A DNA stretch of 64,000 bases, from NCBI GenBank assembly GCA_943704525.1, contig CALSCQ010002614.1, forward strand, positions 1 to 64,000, given 5' to 3'. The stretch comes from Pigoraptor vietnamica (Eukaryota; Opisthokonta; Filasterea). Position 1 is the first letter of the stretch; every line of letters starts with the position of its first letter. This document shows positions 11,327 through 22,975 of this stretch, one piece after another. The position numbers and the translations under genes were made by a program. The notes beneath the pieces were generated by a model that was not told where the DNA came from, searched no databases, and saw only the letters and a program-made list of their open reading frames with translations.

Positions 11327-12996
11327 ATGGCGAACGTGTCGTTTATTGGCTATGTCCGCACCGACGCGGAGGCGCAGGCCATCTTCCGCGCTGCGCGGGA
11401 GGGCCGGTGCCGCATCGTGAACCGGTTGACACACGTCGAGCAGGGACGCATTACGCCAGGTGTGCGCTGCTTCTCAACTGATGCTTGTGTTGTTGTATCC
11501 CGTTGCAGTGTGCCGACTGCGCGTTTGAGTGTGGATGCAAAGCGGGGGCTGGTTCGGCACAATCTACCAAGCAAGTCAGCAAATGTGACAGGTTAACGGG
11601 AGTGCGGCAAAGTTCGCGAACGCTGACTGTGTGGAGGGCGTGCTGCGCAGGGGTGGGCTATGTGTACAACCCGAACGAGAGTAACATCAAGCGCTGGACG
11701 GACGGCCACAAGTGGGGCGACTCGTTCCACCCTGGTGGCAACACGCGCATCTACAAGGAAATCATGTATGCCGCGGACAGCGAGGGCCGCTCCGTGAAGG
11801 TGGAGAAGAGCGGCGGCCTCCGCAAGAAGACGGTCGGCGACACGACGGGGCCTGCGCAGGAGCAGCTGCGCCTCGTGTGTTACTACCGCGAGAACGAGAT
11901 GTGGGTGAATGCATGATCAGCAGTGTTCCTCGGACTGGTCTCATTCGTTGTCGTCTGTCGCGCAGAGACTCGTACGCGCCTCTCACAGTGTTCGCAAACG
12001 GTGGGTTGGGCCTGTTTCTGTCGTTGCCCCGTTTCGTCGCAAGTCACTGTGCCTTACGCGCGCTCTCGTGTCCAGACAATGCGCCAATGCCGGTCGAGCT
12101 GCTCCCGATGGACGCCCTGCCCAAGTCGCGCCGGTCTTCCGCCGCCTCGAGTCCCGTGACAACGCCTCGCACGCGGCGCGCTGCCGAGAGCCACTCGCGG
12201 TCGTCGTCGCCGCTTCAGCAGCAGCAGGCTCTTGACACGATGACGGCCACGACGGGCGAATTTTTTCTCCCGCACATGCAGGCGCCGTCGATTGTGCGGT
12301 CGCCTCAGTCCGACGGCGACGATCGGGCGGACCCCATTCAGCTCTTGTTGGCGGCCGCTGGTGCAGATCCCGCACCACGCGCTGCGGCACAGAACGGGGC
12401 GCCTCGGCAGCAGCAGCAAGCCCAGCCGATCCCTCCGCAGGTGCGTTATGCACTGGCAGCGCTTGTGTCCTCGTGTGGGCGACTCATCCCTCGCATTCCG
12501 CGCAGCAGCCAATGTATGCGCACCCGTCGGGGCTCTACGGTGTGCCCGTGCACCCCACAGGCTACGAGCGGTTGCTGATGCCCCAGAGCGCAATGGTCAT
12601 GACGCCGCCGCTCACGCCAAACCTCTCTCCCGTGTCGGTGAGTTGCGTGTGCTGCCAACCACCCACTGGCCTTGTAAGAGACTGACACCTGTTTGTGCGC
12701 AGCATGCGGCGCATTCGGCTGGTCCGGACGCCGCGCGCCTTGGTCTCTATGTGCCGTACCAGTGCCATGACGTCAAGAAGGCTGTCCACTGGCCGGTGAG
12801 TCCCTGCATGTGTCCCATGCCAGCGAACTCGCAGTCGTCTCATTCAATCCCTCGATTGTTTCAGCACGACACAAGTGCGCGGCTCTCCGCCGGCGGCCCC
12901 TTCTTTCAGCCGTTTACGAAACCGCTTGTGCCCCTCCGCAATCCCGCCGTGATCAAGCCAAAGCCCGTTCGGCCGTACGACACGCTCCTGTCTTAG
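11327..12996 (+). CDS. WOPR-domain (Gti1/Pac2/Wor1-type) transcription factor
   Basis: WOPR proteins (Wor1, Ryp1, Gti1, Pac2) bind DNA as master regulators of morphological switching in fungi. The N-terminal half starts directly with the domain: MANVSFIGYVRTDAEAQAIF and REGRCRIVNRLTHVEQGRI match WOPRa. After an intron, GVGYVYNPNESNIKRWTDGH and WGDSFHPGGNTRIYKEI match WOPRb with the invariant KRWTDG; KSGGLRKKT and LRLVCYYRENEM follow. The C-terminal half (from about 12065) is low complexity, rich in Ser, Pro and Gln, with SPVTTPRTRR and SSSPLQQQQ, and ends RPYDTLLS-TAG. Such disordered tails are typical of the family. Five or six exons. WOPR has mainly been described from fungi, which makes this informative for the lineage. 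Exon limits in the tail are approximate. Confidence 0.9.
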
Positions 12997-13304
12997 TCCC
13001 ATGCCTCGCGTTGCTGCCGCTGCGTCTGTCTCGCGCGTTCTCCAAATACACGCCCGCGTCCTCTCTGGCAGAGGACGGGCGCATGTCTCCACTTCAGCGG
13101 TTCAGTCGCACGGCTCTGTAATGCACCAACTGCAACCGAGATCCGCCTGCTGTGCTGGCTGAGTGTGCTGTGTACTGATGGGGTGATGTGTCAGTCATCC
13201 TGACATTAAGCCGAACACACCGGCAGTGATCGCGTTCAGAGTTCGCCATCGTCCGCACGCGTGCTTGCTATTGACAACGGCCCCATGTCGGGCACACGGC
13301 GCAC

Positions 13305-14152
<848 letters not shown>

Positions 14153-14178
14153 GGCGGGCGCGGGCGGAATGGGTGTGC

Positions 14179-14228
14179 TTGCGCGTGCGTGCGTGCGTGC
14201 GTCTGTCTGCGTGCGTGCGTCTGTCTTC
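14179..14228. repeat. TGCG/TCTG simple repeat in convergent 3' spacer
   Basis: Alternating TGCGTGCG and TCTGTC tetranucleotides just past the Siw14-like stop. The 14153-14394 spacer separates two convergent genes and otherwise shows nothing recognisable. Confidence 0.8.
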
Positions 14229-14394
14229 GTGTGCTGCGTTGCCGCCTGCTCCATCACTGAAAGATTTGCAAGGACACGCGACGTTTTATCGCTTGGGGGC
14301 AACGGGTGCGTCGAACATGAACCTGCGGCACAAGCAGCATGAGCCCGCTGTTGTGCACATACACATGCACAGCACAGCACACAACGACGACGGC

Positions 14395-17300
14395 TCACCA
14401 CTGCGACCGGCACTTGGCCGCCTCCGCGCGCACGAGGCGCTTCTTGTCGTCCAGCGACGCCGCAAGGCTGCGCGTGACCGTGTGCTTCAGCGGCAGGAGA
14501 ATGTGCGCGGGGAGCGACGTCATGGCCCCGAGGCACTCGAGCGCCGCGATGCGCACCTTCTGCTCGCGCGAGAGGGAGTGGGACAAAGGTAAGTGCAATG
14601 ATGCGAGGGCACTCAACAGCAAATTGCTTCTGCTACCGCAAAGCGCCTTCGCACCATCGAGTCCTCGTCCCGCGAGCGCGCAAGCAGAAGAGGAACGAGC
14701 GTGGATGCGTGTGCGGCGACAACGTCCGGCGCATCGAAGACGAGGCCGTAGATGGTGCGCACGGTGGCCGCGCGAAGGGACGCGCTGCTGTGGGCGAGCG
14801 AGCGCACGAGAAGCGGCACGAGCTGGGATTCGGAACCAGGAATAGGATTTTTGGATGGGGGTTGGGGACAGGTAAGACACTGCACTGCAAGGTCGCAGCG
14901 CACGGCCGGCGTGACGCACCGGCGGGAGTGCGCCCAGCAGCACTTGCTTTGGGATGTTCTGTAGCATGTGCGAGAGGGCGGTGAGGTAATTTCCCTTGGC
15001 GTCTGCGGAAAGAATGTGGCCATGAGCACAGGCGGCAGCGGACGTTAGCTGGAATTTGAGGCGGGGCTCACCGTCTTGCGCAGTCGCGTGGCCTTGCACG
15101 AGGGACTGAACGTTCTGCGTGAACACGCGTTGCTTGTAGAGAAGCTGCGGCGGCCAATGAGTAAGTGCGTGTACCCTTTGCGGCAACAATCCACTTCACA
15201 GAGCAGTGCGCCAAACACACCCGAATGCGCGCGTGCGTCTGTCGCGTGAGGAGGTCGTCGGCGTCGCCCATAACAACGCCAAAGCCCTCGGCGGCCGTCT
15301 CGCCAACAGCGCCCCCAACAGAGAGCGTGCGGAAAAGCGCACCCGTTGCGGCCGTCGCGAGTGGGTGCCCGCGCATCTCAAGCGCCTTGGAGAGCTGCGC
15401 GGCGCTCGCGTTAACGGCCGTGTGTGTCTATAGCACTCGGAAAAAGTCACTGACAGCACGCCAATGCAATTACAAAACGCGAGACAGTTCGCAACGCACC
15501 CAGGCGAGGAGAACGACGGCCTGCAACCCTTCGGCGCCCACTCGAGCTGCTGCGCCCTCTAGCGACTGCGACACCGCCGCCCACGACGTGGCATCTGCGT
15601 GAACGCGGTTCAACACGGTGACAATCAGAGGGCCTGTGGACGCCAGGCACGCGTTGGCGCACAGGTGGGCAGGGGGAGGCGAGTGGAAAGAGACACGCAC
15701 CGCCGTCCCCGAGCTTGTTCACAAGAGCCGCCGCGCACTTCGCTGCGGCCACCGCGGGGGGTCCTCGCAGCACGCATGCAAGTTCGGCCATGCGCGCGAT
15801 CACGCCGGCGACGCCCGGAATGGCCACCTGCGCGCCGCGTGTGACTTGCCGAGTGAGTGCGCAGTGGCTTGCGTGCGCTATGTGCTGTGCGCTTGTGCAA
15901 CAAACAGATGGCGCAGCGTGGTGCACTTACCGCCTCATCGACAGCGCCGACAATGGACGCAAATAGCGGCAGGGCACGGGCGTGCGGGCTGTCCGGCGTT
16001 GCCTGCGACGCACTCCAACGGCCTCAGATGCAATTACACTCGAGGGCACAGAGTGACGCTCACACAAGAGAAGTAGTAGCAATTGGCACGGCCACTCGCA
16101 CCCACCGCCAGAGGCGCGAATCCCTCAATCGGACTGTCGACAAACGTGCGCATCGCAAAGTCCACGAGGCCCCTTTGCGTCTCCGTCGGTGCTGCCGACA
16201 CCACTTCCAAGCAGAATCTCGCGACGTCCGCTACAGGCGCGCCGCCGGCACCCCCGCAGACAAGGGCGACTGTGTGCGAAACTGCCGCAGGCACGGCGTC
16301 GCGCGCCAGGTAAGCGACGGTTTCGGGCGATGTCGCGTTGCCGCGCGCGATGGCCACAAGGCACTCTGCAGCACGCGCAGTCGCCGGTGAAGGCGCTGCG
16401 GCGAGAGATGCGACGACGCCCGGCACCACGGCGGCGGCGAGCGCGGGTCCGCGAGCGACGGCCGCGAGTGCGTGAAGCGCACGCTCGCCATGCTCGTCGG
16501 GGGACGCCGCGCGCGCAAGGAGAGCAGGGACGGCCGCGGCGACGACGGGGACATGGCGCGAGGCGAAGAAACAGAGTGCGCTGAGGGTCTCTGCGCGGAC
16601 AGCGGCGTCGGCGTCTTCCAACAGCACGCGGACAAGCTCGCTCACGGTATCCTGAGCATTCAGCGCAGCCGAGTCCGACATTTCCTGCGCAACGGCAATT
16701 TGTACGTCAACACAACAAGACAGGATGTGACTCTTAATAACTCAGTCGCTTTCACACAACCGCGCGTGCAGACAGCGTACCACAGCAACGATCGCCGCTA
16801 TGGCCGCTCGGCGCACGCTCGTCTGTGCCGCGCGGATCAGGAAAAAGAGGAGAGGCACAACGGCCGACGCGTGTTGAGCAATGGGATGGCGTCCCTCGTG
16901 CGCTGGCGGTGTGGTGGACCGTATGAGACGCGGTGAAATGCACGAAGGAGAGGGCATTTGAGCAACGTTCTGCATCTGCGACAGCGACATTGTCGTGGCG
17001 CACCTTTCGCTTCCTTTCCTGCGATGAGGAGGTTGACGAGGTTGTCGGCCGCGGGCGAGAGGGCGATCGGCGACGCGGCCTGAACGGCGGCGATGGCCAC
17101 GGGGACCGCGACATTGAACACGACCGCGCTGTGTGCACCGCATGTGAGCAAGGGTGGGCGCTGAAACGGACTGTACATGCATGGATGGGTGAACGCGTGT
17201 GTAGGAGATCTGCGTGTGTGTGGGTGTGTGCGTGCGTGTACGCAACCCACCAGGCCTCGGGAGACGATGATGCAAGCGCGCCCAGCACCCGCGAGCTGGA

Positions 17301-18537
17301 TTGCGCTGGGAAAGAGAAACAACGACAGATAAGACACCAGCCATACGTCACCATCGCGCGCCGACGACATGGCGCTGCATCGCACCCACCCAGTCGCACT
17401 TCTGGCTCTCGCATGTGCCGCGCGCATTCCTCCGCAATCGGCACCACAAAGGGGCCGACAAGTGCTGCGTCCCGCGACAGCGCCCGCGCGACGTCCGCCA
17501 GCGCAAGCAGGGCCTCCTTCTCCACCTCGCCCCCGTGGAGCGCCTCGACACGCAGCGCCGTCCACAGCTCTTCGCCGTGCGCGGCGGTGGTGGCGGGCGA
17601 GTACGACGCGACGCATTCCGACAGAGCCGCAAGCGACTCTGCCTTTGCGTCCGCCCCAGACGCGCCAAGCTTTTCCACGAGCAGCGGGAAGACATGCGGC
17701 GCGAGGAGGTCTGAGGCTGCGAGCGCCCCCCTCAGCGCGGCGGCGAGGCCCTCGCGCGTGATGCCGTGGGGGTCGTTGGGCGGCGGACGGAAGGTGATTG
17801 GAAAGTAGCACGCAGTCACCTCGAACAGCTCCTCCGCGAACCGCGCGGCGGGAAAGCGGCGCGCCACATCCCGCGCGAGGCGAAAGGCAACCATGAGATT
17901 GCGCGGGTCCTTCTCGCCGTCGACCGACTGCACAAACCCGAGCACAAAGTCGGCTCCCAGCGACGCGGCAAGCTCATCCCCGCGTGTGCGCACAAGGGCA
18001 TCGAGCGCGGAGAGGGCGGCGTGGCGGGCGGTCTGCGGGAGGGCCTGCACGGGCGCGTCGCTGAACAATGCGCGCGACAGTGTGGCGGCGTCCTCCCCCG
18101 TGACCCCGTGCCGCGCGACCAGCGACGCGATCGCCGGGAGGACGTTGCCCACGCAGGGCCCATCGACAAGGCGCTCGGCAAGGAAGGTCGCGAGAAGGGA
18201 GCGCTCGCGTGCGTCGAGACGACCCGGTGACACGAGGGCAAGCACCTGCGCAAGGGACGCACATGCGATGAGGATATTCCATCAAACACGGACGTGCACC
18301 AGCCTTCCCATTCAGACGGTACCTCACCAGCCGAGCACAGCGCAGATTACCCACCTCCGCAATGAGATCTATGCCGCGTGCGCGCTGCCGTGCGTCGGCG
18401 TGCGTGAGACAGGGTCCGAGTGCGACGACGAGCGCCGTCAGGTTGGACCCCCCAGACTCAAGGCACGCGGCCACACCCTGCGCAGATGCACCCGCCGCAT
18501 CCACGTACGCGCGCACGGCGTCCTCCAGGGCCGCCAT
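14395..18537 (-). CDS. MMS19: MMS19 cytosolic iron-sulfur assembly component
   Basis: MMS19 (yeast Met18) is the HEAT-repeat scaffold of the CIA targeting complex, delivering Fe-S clusters to DNA repair, replication and transcription enzymes. The N-terminal domain is unmistakable: SVDGEKDPRNLMVAFRLARD, EELFEVTACYFPITF, RPPPNDPHGITREGL and FPLLVEKLGASGADAK. Ala-rich HEAT-like helices continue to the C-terminus, which ends ASLDDKKRLVRAEAAKCR-SQW-TGA, like the conserved end of the family. The ATG at 18535-18537 (MAALEDAVRAYV) is chosen; a second frame-compatible Met lies further 5' without conservation. The gene covers about 4.1 kb with a dozen or more exons. It is divergent from the GPALPP1-like gene across a gap of about 275 bp. 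Confidence 0.9.
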
Positions 18538-18812
18538 TGTGGCAACAAACCAGCGACGCAAGCCACGGCGCACAGCGACTGCGCACGTCATTCATGTACA
18601 AGTATCCAACTCCTTCCTCTCAGAGTGCGCGCGCGATGTGTGCCGGCCAGCGCACGAACCCATCAGCCACGTGAGCGGGGTAACACTCACACGTCACACA
18701 TCAACAGACGGTCGTGTGAAACGCACACATTCACTCGCTGCGTCGACAACAACGCCGTGTTCGCTGTGGAGGGTGTGACTGGCGCCCTCACACACTCTCT
18801 TGGGCGCGGCAA

Positions 18813-20039
18813 ATGCCGCTCCACGGGCCAATCGGTCCCGCGCGGCCGCCCGCCCGCGACGCCTCCGACAGCGACGGCGACGACATTGGTCCCCAGCTAC
18901 CTGCGCCCTTTATTGACATTGGTCCCCAGCCGCCACGCACTGCGCCCTCTATTGACATCGGTCCCCAGTTGCCGCGTGCGATTGGACCACAGATGCCTCC
19001 ACGCGACGGTGCGCCACCGGCAGACGCCGAGGTCGGACCGCAGCCGCCAAAGGGCGCATCCATAGGACCGCAATTGCCGCCGGAGATTATGGCACGGCTG
19101 CGAGCGGCAGCAGACACCGCGCCTGCGGGCGACGCGTGCGCAGACAATGACAGCGACAGCGACGACGGAATGGTGGGACCGCGGATGCCCGTCCTTGGAG
19201 CAAGCAGCGCTTCGAGCGAGGACGTGGCGGCCGAGTTCGAGCGGCGCGCGGAGAAGATGCGCAGGCGGTTGAATGGGGAGGACGAAGAGAAGGCGCCCGT
19301 GCGCGAATCGTGGATGTTGGAGCTCCCTCCGGAGCGGGTGGGCAGCAGCAGAGCCCAGTCCGTGTGTTGGAAATTGCCGCTGACGCCCTTTCGCACCGCA
19401 GACGCTGAGCGGCGTGGTGGCGCGCACGTTTTCGCAGCGAGACACTTCGCGGGGAGACACGGCTGCGTGGACGGACACGCCGGCGGACAAGGAGCGCAAG
19501 CGGAAGGTGACAACGGCATTGCGTCTGATGGCCGTTTGGTGGGGGGGGGGGGGGGGGGGGGGGGCGTATGCACTGATCGCGGCTGTCGCTTCAGGAGAGG
19601 GAGGAGGGCAGGGTCGCTGGCCCGCCGCCCGAGAACGAGGCGAAGCGCCGCAAGGCCGAAATGGACGAGGCCGTCGCTGCGGAGAGGGACAGGAAGATTC
19701 GCGAGCAGCTCGACACGTACAATGTGAGCGCATGCGGCGTGCGTGCGGATTCTCCTCTGTGTATGAGCGCACTGGCGCATGGGCGCACATTCAATGTCTC
19801 ACAGTCATGCCCTTGCCCAGCGGGAACACCGCAGCGTGTCCCTCATGGAAATGCACCAGCAGCAGCGCAAGGCCGCGCAGCCGACAGGCGCGGGTGCGGA
19901 CGTGGCGCCCTACCGCCCCTTCAACCGCGAGACAGACCTCGAGGGTCGCAAGTACGACCCCGCCAAGCGAAAGGCGCTGCTCGACCGCGCGAAGGACTTT
20001 GGGTCGAAGTTTGCGCAGGGGCGCACGGGCTTTCTTTGA
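18813..20039 (+). CDS. GPALPP1: GPALPP1-like protein (DUF3752)
   Basis: The N-terminal half carries about seven copies of an IGPQLPP-type motif (IGPQLPAP, DIGPQPPR, IGPQMPPR, VGPQPPKG, IGPQLPPE, VGPRMPVL), the hallmark of GPALPP-motif proteins. After an acidic Asp/Ser stretch and ESWMLELPPE, a second exon has RTFSQRD and AAWTDTPADKERKRK. Later exons have REQLDTYN, SLMEMHQQQRK, YRPFNRETDLEGRKYDP and a conserved C-terminus, FGSKFAQGRTGFL-TGA. These match DUF3752 closely. The family is nuclear and probably linked to RNA processing, but its biochemical role is poorly known. Four or five exons; one intron contains a 24-base G run. The start ATG follows directly on a short leader. Confidence 0.9.
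19541..19564 (+). repeat. Homopolymeric G24 tract in an intron
   Basis: Twenty-four consecutive G on the sense strand inside the GPALPP1-like intron, about 40 nt downstream of its donor. Long G runs can fold as G-quadruplex RNA or DNA. The exact length is also the kind of thing sequencing gets wrong. Confidence 0.9.
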
Positions 20040-20272
20040 CGCACGCGCGGCCATCGCACCAAACCAGCGGCGTGTTCTTGCTTTCTCTCGATTGCGTCTG
20101 TCTCATTCTTCGCCCTACAGCCGTTGCACTCTTCGTCGCCTGCACTGAAACTGTTTGCCTCAGACTCGCGCAACTTCCGCTCCATTGTGCTCGTGAGGCG
20201 TTTTCGGGCGGTCCATGGCTATCGCACTATCAGCGGCAAGAGCGCAGACAGCGTCACTGTCCGTATATTGCC

Positions 20273-22772
20273 CTACACGCTGATTGTCTTGAACACATTG
20301 AAGCCCGTCTCGGCCGTGGTCAGCAGCGCGCCTGGGATCTGCGGGTGCCAGTGGACCTCCTTGATGTCGTGCTGGCCCTGCGCGCACGGTTTGTGTGTTA
20401 GACAACATTGCATCGACGCCAACGCACTCCGAACACGTCAAGACACGCGCACCCGAACATGCGAGGCTGTGGACAGAGGAGAGCACACTCGCGAACGCCG
20501 CACGCAACAGAGCCTCGGTGTTCCGAATCCAAGCCCACCTGGTGCACGAAGAGAAGTTGCGGAGGAACGTCGAGGTCGTCCGGCTGCTCGTCGGCATCGC
20601 GCTCGAGAGCAAGGTCCCACAGCGACACCTGCGCCAATGCATCCGCTACTTGAGTGCACTGCACGCACGCCACGCCTGCATGCACGCAGACGACAACAAC
20701 CAAGCACGCACAGCGCGCACGCACGCACCTGGTCGTCTGCGCCGGACACAGCCAGCACAGAGTCCTCGTTGGGGTTCCACTCGACCGAAGTGATCGGACC
20801 GGCGTGCCACTTGAACTGCGCGGCGGGCTTGGCATCGCTGCGGGTGCGAAGGGCGAAGAGGACATTGAGTCACATGCAAGCCGACAACGAGGCGTATACG
20901 CGTATGCCGCATGTGTTGTTCGCAGCGCGCGTAACACACACCCTTGCTGGAGCATCATACGCAAGTCCCAAATCTTGAAGATGCCGTCATCGCCGCCAGA
21001 GACAAGGAGGTAGTTGACGATACTGTGTGGATGAGGCCATGGTCAGCGAAGTGGGCGAGTCACTTCCACAAACAGAACAGTCACGTGCGCGAAATCGTAA
21101 GCATATCCAAGTTCAAAACGAAGGCGCAGACCGGCAATCGCACGGCACACACCCACATCTCACACGGGCACAATCACGCGCAAAGAAAGCAGACACACAG
21201 GAACATAATCTTCATGATCACAAACAACCCACAGAAGCAGACACACGAGAACATGATCACAACACACAGAAAGCAGGCACACAACGCACGCACCTGTTCC
21301 ACGAGATGACGTTCACGTCGCTCCCGTGCGCCTGCACAGCGAGCTGGCTGCGGTCCTTCTTCCGCGCGTCCCAAATGCGCACGGTGCCGTCCACGGAGCA
21401 CGACGCAAACACCTGTTAAAACGCGCAGGCGACCTTCAGTCGCAGTGACATGTGTGCCAAACGCGCACATAAGCGGATCGAAACAGAACAGCGCGCTTGT
21501 GTCGCACACACCTCGCTCTCGGTGGGGCTCCACTGCAAATCCTCGACCGACTGCGCGTGGCCGTTGAAGGGCACCTTGTCCACGGCCCACGACCCGCCCT
21601 CGTGCATGTTCCAGAGGTAAATGTGCTTGCGGCAGTCGCCCGTGAGCAGCCTGAAACAGCACCGCAGAACGGTCACTCGCTGCCCAACGCACTGCACCAC
21701 AACACAGCCGCGCTCCGCCGCCACATATGAAGCCGCAAACACCGGCACGGCCACACCCCGGCTGCCACCCACCGCCCCGGGACAGTCGTCGACCAGTCCA
21801 TCGCAAAGCCCTCCTCCGGGTGCCCCTGGAACGTGAAGATGGGCTCGGTGGGGCCCAGCCGGCCGTCCGAGGGGACGTCGAGCGCGCTTATAAACTGCGC
21901 CATGTCCCACACGTGCACGCGGCCCGTGTCTGCCCACGTGGCGATGAGGTTGGGGGACTTGGGGCACGCCTGCATGGGATGCAAGGAGCGTCAAGGCAAG
22001 GCACCCGACTGTGTCACAGCATGAAGACGGGAGTGGTGTCGCACGCACCCGCAATCGGTTTACGCCGCCAGGGTGGCGCACATGGCGATACTCCAGCATG
22101 GGGTCGTCCTCTGTTTCCTCGCTGTCACTCTCTTCCTCGTCTTCCTCGTCTGGCGTCAGGAGGGAGGCGCCATTAGGATTAAAATTCACACCCGCCACAG
22201 TGCAAACCACGACGCGATGCCCACCACTGTCGTCGGCCTGGCGCGTCTTGCACAGTTGCGACATCTTTAGCACCATCAGCTTGTTGTTCTGTGGGACGTC
22301 GGCCTGCGTGCCCGCGGCTATGTAGACCGTGTGCGGATACTGCGCGGCAAAGTTCGGTTGGTCGGAGCACATGCACCAGTCGAGTCTCCATTTTCAATCT
22401 ACGCACCTTTGTCCTGCCGTTTCCAAGCGAGTCGGCAATGATGTCGAAGCTGAGGCACGGCCATTCGACGTTCACGGCGTGCAGCATGTAGTATGCGCTG
22501 CTGTCGTGCTCGAGCACCTCCCCTGGCTGCAATTGCTGGCCCGGCAGATACACCTGCGCCTGTGCCGGTCGGTCGTCCGTCTCCATCGCTGTGCCTTCGC
22601 CATCATCCGCCCCCTCGTCGCCCTCGCCCTCGCCCTCGCTCTCCTCCTCGATCTCGTCCTCCCACGGGTCCTCAAACTCGCCCATACCGTCATCCTCGGC
22701 GTCGATGGCGGCGCGCGCGATCTCAGGGCGCACGTGGTCCCCCTCCTCGTCCGGTCGCCGCTTCCCGCTCAT
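20273..22772 (-). CDS. GRWD1: GRWD1/Rrb1 glutamate-rich WD40 ribosome assembly chaperone
   Basis: GRWD1 (yeast Rrb1) is the dedicated chaperone of ribosomal protein uL3 and acts in the nucleolus. The first exon gives [12 protein letters not shown], a long Glu/Asp/Gly tract ([15 protein letters not shown]), then [30 protein letters not shown], matching the family start. Then come [36 protein letters not shown] and [19 protein letters not shown]. Blades include [49 protein letters not shown] and the terminal [12 protein letters not shown]. About nine exons. It lies in the same orientation as the ELM2-SANT-GATA gene, 200 bp downstream of it, and converges on GPALPP1. Confidence 0.93.
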
Positions 22773-22975
22773 TCTTACGAGCTCACCACGAGCACACGAC
22801 TATGTGAGAACGAACGAGCGCCTGCTCACGGCCTTTTCAATTTGGTGCCGAGCACTGCGACTCCCATCCACGTGCTGCTCACTATGCCTTTTGTGGAGCG
22901 CATAAATTGTCCCATAAATAGAAAATTTCCTTAAATGGTATGTTCATGGGACAATCACCCAAATATATACATTGA

